Assembly (NCBI GenBank): GCA_019421005.1
Contig: JAHZGA010000003.1
Location: 1 to 55,324, forward strand
Direction: 5' to 3'
DNA: 55,324 nt
DNA from: a bacterium
Lineage (GTDB): Bacteria; Bacillota_I; Bacilli_A; RF39; UBA660
A program made the position numbers and the translations under genes. A model generated the notes under the pieces. It did no database searches and was not told where the DNA came from. It saw only the letters and a program-made list of their open reading frames with translations. Below, one piece after another: positions 1 to 6,446 of the stretch; the stretch's first letter is position 1; every line of letters starts with the position of its first letter.

Positions 1-645
1 ATTCTTGGAGTTACTACTGAAGGATTTAAGGAAGTACTAGGAATATGGATTGGAGAAAATGAATCTGCAAAATATTGGTTAGGTACTTTAAATGAATTAA
101 AGAATCGTGGAGTCAAAGACATATTAATTATCTGTTCTGATGGATTAAAAGGAATAAATGAAGCAATTAAAGCAGTTTATCCAAGTGCTATGCAACAAAG
201 ATGTATTGTTCATTTAATTAGAAATTCTGTTAAATTTGTTTCTTATAAACACTTAAAAGAATTTTGTAATGATTTAAGAACTATATATAAATCAAATACA
301 GAAAAGGAGGCAAGAGAAAATTTAGAAAAAGTAAAAGCAAAATGGAAAGATATTTACCCAACCAGTTTAAAAGTTTGGGAAGATAATTGGGAAGCAATTT
401 GTACTTTATTCAATTATTCTAAAGAATTGAGAAGAATAATGTATACAACTAATGCTATTGAAAGTTTAAATCGTTCTTATCGAAAATATACTAAAACTAA
501 AGGTGTATTTACTAGTGATAATTCTTTAATGAAATGCTTATTTTTAGCTACTAAAAATGTAGAAAAAAAGTGGACTACTAGATACCCTAATTGGGATATG
601 ATTTATAATGAACTTAATATTTTATATCCCGAACGATTAAATTGA
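1..645 (+). CDS. IS256-family (mutator-type) transposase, 3' part
   Basis: The open frame runs in from the left edge with no start codon in the window, so only the C-terminal 214 residues are visible. A methionine at 190 is internal, because the frame is open and conserved upstream of it. IS256-type transposases carry a DDE catalytic triad. The D of the 'SDGLKG' segment (near residue 48) and the E of 'TTNAIESLNR' fit the second D and the final E. The protein would catalyse cut-and-copy transposition of its own element. It ends in TGA. An inverted-repeat end follows about 95 bp downstream, so the right side of the element looks intact. Whether the gene is complete upstream cannot be judged here. 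Confidence 0.9.
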   Translation: MLGVTTEGFKEVLGIWIGENESAKYWLGTLNELKNRGVKDILIICSDGLKGINEAIKAVYPSAMQQRCIVHLIRNSVKFVSYKHLKEFCNDLRTIYKSNTEKEARENLEKVKAKWKDIYPTSLKVWEDNWEAICTLFNYSKELRRIMYTTNAIESLNRSYRKYTKTKGVFTSDNSLMKCLFLATKNVEKKWTTRYPNWDMIYNELNILYPERLN

Positions 646-678
646 TCTTTGAAAATTATTCAATTTATGTTATTATTA

Positions 679-729
679 TGGTAACAAAAAGAGACTGATA
701 TAATCAATCTCAAATATCTTTATTACCAT
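679..729. repeat. Imperfect hairpin in the IS256 3' UTR
   Basis: ATGGTAA at 679 pairs with TTACCAT at 723-729. The inner GAGACTGAT (691-699) nearly pairs with ATCAATCTC, with one mismatch. It lies between the transposase stop and the terminal inverted repeat. It may limit transcription reading through the element, but it has no T-run. Confidence 0.4.
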
Positions 730-739
730 GGATTGGTAA

Positions 740-765
740 CTTTACACAAAGTTTTTTACACTCTC
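740..765 (+). repeat. Right terminal inverted repeat of the IS256-type element
   Basis: The stretch reads toward the element as GAGAGTGTAAAAAACTTTGT, the usual form of an IS256-family end. It marks the right boundary at about 765. The partner repeat lies outside the window, so a target duplication cannot be checked. Confidence 0.7.
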
Positions 766-770
766 AATTA

Positions 771-795
771 AAAGGAAGCATTAACTTCCTTTTTG
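771..795. terminator. Bidirectional hairpin terminator downstream of rny
   Basis: AAAGGAAG (771-778) and CTTCCTTT (785-792) form an 8-bp stem with a 6-nt loop. T-runs follow on the plus strand and, less strongly, on the minus strand. It lies 6 bp from the IS end and about 50 bp beyond the rny stop, so it probably terminates rny and insulates it from the element. Confidence 0.7.
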
Positions 796-841
796 TTATT
801 AATATATTTTCATTTTTATTACAATTATATAAAAAAAGAAA

Positions 842-2395
842 CTATTTAGCTTCTTCAGTTACTCTAGTTTCTCTTATTACAGTTACCTTTATAGTACCCG
901 GATATTGCATTTCATCTTCTATTTTATTTTTAATATCTCTTGCAACTTTATAAGTTGCTACATCATCGATTTCTTCTGGTTTAACAATAACCCTTAATTC
1001 CCTACCAGCTTGAACAGCAAATGTTTTTTCAACTCCAGGAACATCCCTTGCAATATTTTCTAACTCTTGTAAACGTTTAATATAGTTTTCTAAAGAATCG
1101 TTCCTAGCGCCCGGACGTGAAGCTGATAAAGCATCAGCAATAGCAACTATTTCAGCAATAAAACTAGTTGCTTCGGTATCACCATGATGAGATTCAATTG
1201 CATTAATAACAACTGCGTTTTCTTTATATTTTCTACCAAGTTCAGCACCTAATTCAACATGACTACCTTCAATTTCATGATCAATAACTTTACCTATATC
1301 ATGTAACAATCCTGCTCTTTTAGCAAGATTTACATTCTCACCTATTTCACCTGCCAATAATCCTGATAATTGAGCAACTTCAATTGAATGTTGTAAAGCA
1401 TTTTGTCCATAACTAGTTCGATAATATAATCTACCTACTAATTTTACTAATTCAGGATCCATTTTAGTAATTCCTAATTCAAATAAAGTAGCTTCTCCTT
1501 GCTCTAAAATTTTATTATTCATTTCTTTTGTTGTTTTATCATAAAGTTCTTCAATTCTTGATGGATGAATTCTACCATCTTTGATTAAACCTTCAATCGT
1601 TACTCTAGCAATTTCCCTTCTATAAGGATCAAAACTTGATAAGACAATTGCTTCTGGAGTATCATCAATTATTAAATCTACACCTGTTACAGCTTCAATT
1701 GTTCTTATATTTCTACCCTCTCTACCAATAATTCTACCTTTCATTTCATCATTAGGTAAATTAACAACAGTGATAGTTTGTTCATTTGCAACATCTGCTG
1801 AATATCGTTGCATAGCTGAAACTAACATTGATTTAGCTTTTTTAGAAACTTCCATTTTAGCTTCAGCTTCTCTATCTTTAATATAGGCAGCTATTTCTAA
1901 ATTCATCATCTCTTCAACTTTTTTTAAAACTAACTCTCTAGCATGATTTTTTGAATAACCAGCTATACTTTCTAATAAATTAATTTGTTCTTTTTTTATT
2001 TCTTCCACTTTAGCTTGTTCGTTTTGAATATCTTTTTGCTTTTTTATTATATTATTTTCTTTTTCTTCCAACATATTTTCTCTATTTTGGAGAGTTTGAT
2101 CACGTCTATCCATATTACCTTCACGAACCAATAAACGTTCTTCAGCCTCTTTAACTTCATTCTTTTTTTCTTTTATTTCTCTTTCAGTTTCAATTTTTAG
2201 TTTATGTACTTCTTCTTTAGCTTCTAATAAATGATCTCTTTTTATTTTTTCAGCTTCTTTTTTAGCTTTTTCTATCATTGCTTCAGCATTTTTAGAAGCC
2301 ATATTACCTTTAAAATAATTAATTAAAAACATTATAATAATTCCGACAAAAAGTCCAATTAGGACAAGTAAAATGGAAAGACTTATATTATCCAT
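842..2395 (-). CDS. rny: Ribonuclease Y
   Basis: RNase Y is the membrane-anchored endoribonuclease that starts mRNA decay in many Firmicutes. The 517-residue product has the full family layout. A transmembrane anchor spans residues 6-27 and a long charged coiled coil runs to about 140. A KH RNA-binding domain carries GRIIGREGRNIR (about 221-232), and an HD phosphohydrolase domain carries the metal-binding LLHDIGK motif (about 363-369). The start is supported by GGAGG a few bases upstream. The gene appears monocistronic and ends at the terminator next to the IS256 end. Length and domain order are normal. Confidence 0.97.
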   Translation of the reverse strand: MDNISLSILLVLIGLFVGIIIMFLINYFKGNMASKNAEAMIEKAKKEAEKIKRDHLLEAKEEVHKLKIETEREIKEKKNEVKEAEERLLVREGNMDRRDQTLQNRENMLEEKENNIIKKQKDIQNEQAKVEEIKKEQINLLESIAGYSKNHARELVLKKVEEMMNLEIAAYIKDREAEAKMEVSKKAKSMLVSAMQRYSADVANEQTITVVNLPNDEMKGRIIGREGRNIRTIEAVTGVDLIIDDTPEAIVLSSFDPYRREIARVTIEGLIKDGRIHPSRIEELYDKTTKEMNNKILEQGEATLFELGITKMDPELVKLVGRLYYRTSYGQNALQHSIEVAQLSGLLAGEIGENVNLAKRAGLLHDIGKVIDHEIEGSHVELGAELGRKYKENAVVINAIESHHGDTEATSFIAEIVAIADALSASRPGARNDSLENYIKRLQELENIARDVPGVEKTFAVQAGRELRVIVKPEEIDDVATYKVARDIKNKIEDEMQYPGTIKVTVIRETRVTEEAK

Positions 2396-2480
2396 TTCAT
2401 TCCTCCATTTTCTAACAGTAAAAATCTTACTAATACTATTTTAATGTTTATTTATCAATAAGTCAAGTTAAAAATAAAGC

Positions 2481-2527
2481 TCAAAAAAAATAACCACTTC
2501 AATTTTGCTATGAAATGATTACTTTTT
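2481..2527 (-). terminator. recA terminator
   Basis: Read on the minus strand, AAGTAATCATTTCA pairs with TGAAGTGGTTATTTT using several G-T wobbles, and eight Ts follow. It starts 12 bp after the recA stop and fits an intrinsic terminator. Confidence 0.75.
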
Positions 2528-2538
2528 AATTAATAAAA

Positions 2539-3564
2539 CTATTTTTTAGTTTCTTCTTTTGCAGGACTTTTTTTAGTGGAAATATCATAAAATTCTCGAA
2601 CTTTATTTTCTATTTCTTGACAAACTTTAGGATTGTTTTTTAAATACTCTTTGACATTTTCTTTTCCCTGTCCAATTTTCTCTCCCTTATAAGCATACCA
2701 AGCACCACTTTTATCCATTATATTAGCATTGCTAGCTAAATCAACAAGTTCTCCTGTTTTTGATACTCCTTCACCATACATAATTTCAACTGTTGTTGCT
2801 TTAAATGGTGGAGCCATTTTATTTTTAACTACTTTAATATTAGTTTTATTACCAATAACATCAGTACCTTGTTTTATTGCTTCACCTTTTCTTATATCAA
2901 GTCTTATTGAAGCATAAAATTTTAAAGCCCTTCCACCTGAAGTTACTTCAGGATTTCCAAATATTACCCCTACTTTTTCTCTTAATTGATTAATAAAAAT
3001 TGCTGTTGTATTAGTTTTATTGATAATTCCAGATAATTTTCTTAAAGCTTGGCTCATTAATCTTGCTTGAAGTCCAACATGAGCATCACCCATTTCACCT
3101 TCTATTTCGGCTTGTGGTACTAAAGCTGCTACTGAATCAATTACAATAACACTTATTGAGCCACTTCTAATTAAGGCTTCAGCTATTTCTAGGGCTTGTT
3201 CTCCGTTATCAGGTTGAGATAATAATAATTCATTAATATTAACACCTAATTTTTCTGCATATTGTGGATCTAATGAATGTTCAGCATCAATAAAGGCAGC
3301 TGTTCCACCTTTTTTTTGAGCTTCAGCAATTGCATGCAATGCAAAAGTTGTTTTACCACTTGATTCTGGTCCAAATATTTCAATAATTCTTCCTTTAGGA
3401 TATCCACCGATACCTAAAGCTATATCTAATGATAAAGAACCTGATGGTATAACATCAATTTCACGATGTTCATTTGTTCCTAATTTCATAACAGAGCCTT
3501 TACCAAATTGTTTTTCAATATCAACTAATACTTGTTCTAATGTTTTATCACTTGTTTTTGCCAT
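2539..3564 (-). CDS. recA: Recombinase RecA
   Basis: RecA forms filaments on single-stranded DNA, catalyses strand exchange, and stimulates LexA self-cleavage in the SOS response. The 341-residue sequence shows Walker A GPESSGKT at 65-72, a Walker B region VIVIDSVAAL near 140-149, and the L2-loop segment around 'INQLREKVGVIFGNPEVTSGG'-like residues. The C-terminus is short and charged, as is usual. An AGGAGG ribosome-binding site precedes the ATG. The gene has its own promoter with a LexA-like box and its own terminator, so it is an independent unit. Confidence 0.98.
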   Translation of the reverse strand: MAKTSDKTLEQVLVDIEKQFGKGSVMKLGTNEHREIDVIPSGSLSLDIALGIGGYPKGRIIEIFGPESSGKTTFALHAIAEAQKKGGTAAFIDAEHSLDPQYAEKLGVNINELLLSQPDNGEQALEIAEALIRSGSISVIVIDSVAALVPQAEIEGEMGDAHVGLQARLMSQALRKLSGIINKTNTTAIFINQLREKVGVIFGNPEVTSGGRALKFYASIRLDIRKGEAIKQGTDVIGNKTNIKVVKNKMAPPFKATTVEIMYGEGVSKTGELVDLASNANIMDKSGAWYAYKGEKIGQGKENVKEYLKNNPKVCQEIENKVREFYDISTKKSPAKEETKK

Positions 3565-3592
3565 TTACTATCCTCCTATTTCTTACATAATC

Positions 3593-3644
3593 ATTGTATC
3601 TTATTTTTTAATGGATGTCAATACTTTTAGCGAACATTCGTTTA
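3593..3644 (-). promoter_or_regulatory. recA promoter with LexA (SOS) box
   Basis: On the minus strand TTGACA (3621-3616) and TACAAT (3598-3593) are separated by exactly 17 bp, close to the sigma-A consensus. Just upstream of the -35, CGAACATTCGTTTA (3631-3644) matches the Gram-positive LexA half-sites CGAAC-N4-GTTCG at 8 of 10 positions. This predicts SOS induction of recA. No lexA gene is in the window. Confidence 0.75.
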
Positions 3645-3670
3645 AGTAAATTTGTGGTAATTTTTTATCA

Positions 3671-3732
3671 AAAAAAGCTTATTTGTTATTATAATATCCT
3701 AAATCTGAATATCATAATTTGCAAATAAGCTT
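3671..3732 (-). terminator. Terminator after pgsA
   Basis: AAGCTTATTTG (3675-3685) and CAAATAAGCTT (3722-3732) form a perfect 11-bp stem. A nested ATGATATT/GATATTAT pairing sits in the loop, and a T-run follows on the minus strand. It ends the rodZ-like/pgsA unit before the recA promoter. Confidence 0.75.
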
Positions 3733-3752
3733 ATTTTGCTAATTTTAATTTT

Positions 3753-4364
3753 TTAAACATCTACCATTTCAGGTTTATCAAATATTAATTTTTTATTCAT
3801 ATAGTAATATTGAAAACCAGAAACAAGCGACATAATTGCAGCAATTACAAGTAATAAATCAGCTACTTTTAAATTCCATAATTCAAAAGGCATATTATAG
3901 AATAGTGTTAAAACAATTCCTACCATTAATAAAGCAGTTTTAATTTTACCACTTTTAATTGCAGCCACTACTTTACCTTTACTACCAGCTATCATTTTAA
4001 TTGAATTAACAACAGTATCACGCATAATAATTATAATTGGAATTATTGGATGAATAAATCCTGTTGAAGCTAAAATAATTAAAACTGAATTAACTAAAAT
4101 TTTATCAGCAATAGCATCCATCATTTTTCCAAAGTCAGTTACTAAATTATATTTTCTAGCTATGTACCCATCAACAAAATCAGTTAATGAAGCTATTATA
4201 AATAATACTCCAGCAATTAAATATTTAATTTCAATTACAATTGTTTCATTAACATAAATAGTTGGTAAATTAATTCCAGCTGAATCAAAAGGGAATATTA
4301 AAAGTGCGATTATAAAAATTGCTAAAATCATTCTAAAAATAGTTATTTTATTTGGTAAATTCAT
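3753..4364 (-). CDS. pgsA: CDP-diacylglycerol-glycerol-3-phosphate 3-phosphatidyltransferase
   Basis: PgsA makes phosphatidylglycerol phosphate from CDP-diacylglycerol and glycerol-3-phosphate in the membrane. The CDP-alcohol phosphatidyltransferase signature is complete: DFVDGYIAR is followed by DFGKMMDAIAD. Several hydrophobic segments fit an integral membrane enzyme. The open frame extends to 4418. I place the start at 4364 (203 residues) because MNLPNKITIFR is the usual family N-terminus and AGGAG lies just upstream, while the longer form would overlap the upstream gene by 47 nt. The gene follows the rodZ-like gene by 7 bp, so they are probably co-transcribed. Confidence 0.95.
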   Translation of the reverse strand: MNLPNKITIFRMILAIFIIALLIFPFDSAGINLPTIYVNETIVIEIKYLIAGVLFIIASLTDFVDGYIARKYNLVTDFGKMMDAIADKILVNSVLIILASTGFIHPIIPIIIIMRDTVVNSIKMIAGSKGKVVAAIKSGKIKTALLMVGIVLTLFYNMPFELWNLKVADLLLVIAAIMSLVSGFQYYYMNKKLIFDKPEMVDV

Positions 4365-4371
4365 AATTCTC

Positions 4372-4854
4372 CTACTTTCCTTCTTCGCTGATAACTGTTC
4401 CTTCAACAAAATTATCATCTTGAACTAATGAAACCACAAAATATGCTATAATCATTAGTAAAACAATAATAATGGCATAAATAACAGTTGGCGAAATAAT
4501 AATTTGACTTTTTCTTTCAATTGTATAAGGTGAAGCTATCTTTTTTTGTTCATTCTTTTTTTTGCTTTCTACTTTCTTTTTTGCTTTCTTTATATCATCT
4601 AATGAAATTTTAGATGTATAATCAAATAAATATTCATTAAATTCATCAACTAAATCTTCATATTTTAATCCTAAATATTTAGCATAATCTCTAATAAAAT
4701 ATTTTAAATAAAATATATCTTTAAAAGCATCCATGTTGCCATTTTCTATATTTTCAATCTGACTAGGACGTAATTTTAAATCATTAGCAGCCTCATCGAT
4801 TGAAATTCCCATATTTTCTCGGGCCTCTTTTAAAGTTTCACCAATTTCCTTCAT
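4372..4854 (-). CDS. rodZ: RodZ-like membrane-anchored helix-turn-helix protein
   Basis: The 160-residue product has an N-terminal Cro/CI-like helix-turn-helix (about 5-70, including 'LRPSQIENIENGN'). A Lys-rich linker follows, then one transmembrane helix (about 122-145) and a short extracytoplasmic tail. This is the RodZ/YmfM layout; RodZ helps organise MreB-dependent wall elongation. In Bacilli ymfM is usually next to pgsA, as here, which supports the call. The periplasmic beta-domain of longer RodZ proteins is missing. A GAGGTG ribosome-binding site lies 12 bp beyond the rnpB 3' end. Confidence 0.8.
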   Translation of the reverse strand: MKEIGETLKEARENMGISIDEAANDLKLRPSQIENIENGNMDAFKDIFYLKYFIRDYAKYLGLKYEDLVDEFNEYLFDYTSKISLDDIKKAKKKVESKKKNEQKKIASPYTIERKSQIIISPTVIYAIIIVLLMIIAYFVVSLVQDDNFVEGTVISEEGK

Positions 4855-4875
4855 GTTTCACCTCAAATCAATAAT

Positions 4876-5223
4876 AATATTTTATAAGCCATGTTCTGTA
4901 CCTATTTCTAGGCGACAAACATCTATCTATGAATTAAATTCATCCCATAACCAGTTCTTATTCCCAGTTATTAGGCTCCCCTACCATAATTTGGGTTTCT
5001 CGCTCGTGGGGTTTACCGCGTTCCACTTTTTTAATTTCTTAAAAAAATCGTCACTATGGCACTTTATGTCTAATTTGACCATATCAATGACTTAGGTCAT
5101 TTCGACGCCGTTAGTTAAAAACTACCATAAGTTATTTTTTCCTTATGCACGAACACTACCATCATCACAGATGGTGCGAGCATGGACTTTCCTCTATATT
5201 TCTATAGCGTTTGTCAAAATATT
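4876..5223 (-). ncRNA. rnpB: RNase P RNA
   Basis: This is the catalytic RNA that removes 5' leaders from tRNA precursors. On the minus strand the conserved 5' segment GAGGAAAGTCCATGCTCGC (near 5195-5177) and the 3' segment ACAGAACATGGCTTA (near 4900-4886) form the P4 core. A GGTAGGGGAGCC element fits the CCA-binding loop. P1 can form between AATATTTT at the 5' end (5223-5216) and AAAATATT at the 3' end (4883-4876). The order gpsB-rnpB matches Bacillus. Ends are estimated from P1. No dedicated terminator separates it from the downstream rodZ-like gene. Confidence 0.93.
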
Positions 5224-5545
5224 AATTATCTCCATAAATTATTTTTTCTAAATTAGATAGTCTCCTTAGTACATCCGAACTATTTGCATCACTTGAACCA
5301 CTATCTTTTAAAACATCAAGTTTTGTTCTTAACATTCTAATTTCTTGTTTTAAATGCATATTATCTTCTAATAAAGATTTTTTATCATTATCCAGTTCTT
5401 TTATAATAGATATCATCTCTTCATAATCTCTAATAATTACATCTAAAAATTTATCAACCTCTTGTGGTCTATATCCTCTTGTGTCAATTTTAAATTCTTT
5501 TTCCAAGATATCTTTAACTGTAAGCAATATTCGCTCTTGGTACAT
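5222..5545 (-). CDS. gpsB: Cell-division/elongation coordinator GpsB (DivIVA family)
   Basis: GpsB is a small cytoplasmic adaptor that shuttles PBP1-type enzymes between side wall and septum. The 107-residue product begins with the DivIVA N-terminal lipid-binding-type domain (about 12-70, including 'DTRGYRPQEVDKFLD'). A coiled coil follows, then the short C-terminal domain with RRLSNLEKIIYG. Length is typical. An AGGTGG-type ribosome-binding site precedes it. It lies directly upstream of rnpB; its stop codon touches the rnpB P1 helix. Its likely partner, the class A PBP, is 0.9 kb away on the other strand. Confidence 0.95.
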   Translation of the reverse strand: MYQERILLTVKDILEKEFKIDTRGYRPQEVDKFLDVIIRDYEEMISIIKELDNDKKSLLEDNMHLKQEIRMLRTKLDVLKDSGSSDANSSDVLRRLSNLEKIIYGDN

Positions 5546-5610
5546 ATTCTCCCACCTCTTTTTTATCCAATATTATTTTCTCAAAAATAATCATATTTGT
5601 CAATTATTTA

Positions 5611-5640
5611 AAATAAAAAACAGGTTGTTAGTTAAACCTA
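5611..5640 (-). terminator. Short terminator after the 33-codon ORF
   Basis: AGGTT and AACCT form a 5-bp stem on the minus strand, followed by GTTTTTT. The stem overlaps the stop codon of the small ORF at 5628-5729. Confidence 0.5.
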
Positions 5641-5729
5641 TTTTTAAATATTATTAAATTAGTCGTAATTTTTAAATAACATAAATCATCAAACATTTCC
5701 TTATAAATTTCATCAATATCGTTATTCAT
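5628..5729 (-). CDS. Small ORF, 33 codons, unknown function
   Basis: The minus-strand ORF encodes MNNDIDEIYKEMFDDLCYLK followed by a 13-residue tail. It is preceded by GAGGTGG at good spacing and followed by a short hairpin with a T-run, so it has the signals of a real small gene. The product is acidic at the N-terminus, has no clear membrane segment, and I do not recognise it. It fills most of the 322-bp gap between gpsB and recU. Confidence 0.45.
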   Translation of the reverse strand: MNNDIDEIYKEMFDDLCYLKITTNLIIFKNRFN

Positions 5730-5759
5730 TTTCCACCTCTATTATAATTTATATCACAT

Positions 5760-5870
5760 AAAACTAGATAATTCATGCTTTTCGACAAAACTAGTTAATT
5801 CTTTTTATTAACAAAACTTTTACATAAAAGGTAGAAAAAATTTTATAATTATAGTATAATATGGTAGGTG
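5760..5870 (+). promoter_or_regulatory. recU promoter region with a 15-bp direct repeat
   Basis: AAAACTAGATAATTC (5760-5774) recurs as AAAACTAGTTAATTC (5787-5801), 27 bp apart, with one mismatch. A TATAAT -10 lies at 5855-5860, while the -35 is weak. AGGTG at 5865-5869 is placed for the TTG start at 5877. The repeat could be an operator shared by recU-ponA and the divergent small ORF. Confidence 0.45.
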
Positions 5871-5876
5871 ATAATC

Positions 5877-6446
5877 TTGAGTAATACAAAAGGAAATTTA
5901 AACACTATTTATGGAAATCGTGGTATGGGACTTGAAAATGATTTAAACGAAACTAATAAATATTACTTAATTCATGATATAGCTGTTATCCATAAAAAAC
6001 CAACTCATATCACTATAAAAAAAGTTGATTATCGTGGTAAATATGATGCCAAAATTGAGGAAGCATATTTTAAAACACCATCAACCACTGATTATAATGG
6101 TATTTATAAAGGAAAATATATTGATTTTGAAGCCAAAGAAACAAAATTAAAATCCTCTTTTCCAATTAATAATATTCATGCTCATCAAATAATACATTTA
6201 AAAAAAATTATCAAACATGGTGGAATTGGATTTATTATTGTTAGATTTACAACCTTAAATTTAACTTTTCTTTTAGAGGCAAAAGAACTAATTAATTTTA
6301 TAGAAACTAATGACCGAAAATCAATTCCTTTAGATTATTTTGAAAAAAAAGGTTTTCTAATTAAAGATAAATATTGTCCACGAGTTGATTATTTAAAAGT
6401 TGTTGATAAATTAATAGAAGGAGTAAGTTATGAAAAAATATATTAA
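5877..6446 (+). CDS. recU: Holliday junction resolvase RecU
   Basis: RecU cleaves four-way junctions during recombination and chromosome segregation in Firmicutes. The fold's active-site segments are visible: 'DYRGKYDAK', 'TTDYNGIYKGKYIDFEAKET' with the catalytic D-x-E-x-K residues, and 'AHQIIHLKK'. The frame opens with GTG at 5868. I prefer TTG at 5877 (189 residues) because AGGTG lies 7 bp upstream of it, and because MSNTKGNLNTIYGNRG is a natural family N-terminus. recU overlaps the downstream PBP gene by 17 nt. The recU-ponA order is conserved in Bacilli. Confidence 0.93.
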   Translation: MSNTKGNLNTIYGNRGMGLENDLNETNKYYLIHDIAVIHKKPTHITIKKVDYRGKYDAKIEEAYFKTPSTTDYNGIYKGKYIDFEAKETKLKSSFPINNIHAHQIIHLKKIIKHGGIGFIIVRFTTLNLTFLLEAKELINFIETNDRKSIPLDYFEKKGFLIKDKYCPRVDYLKVVDKLIEGVSYEKIY

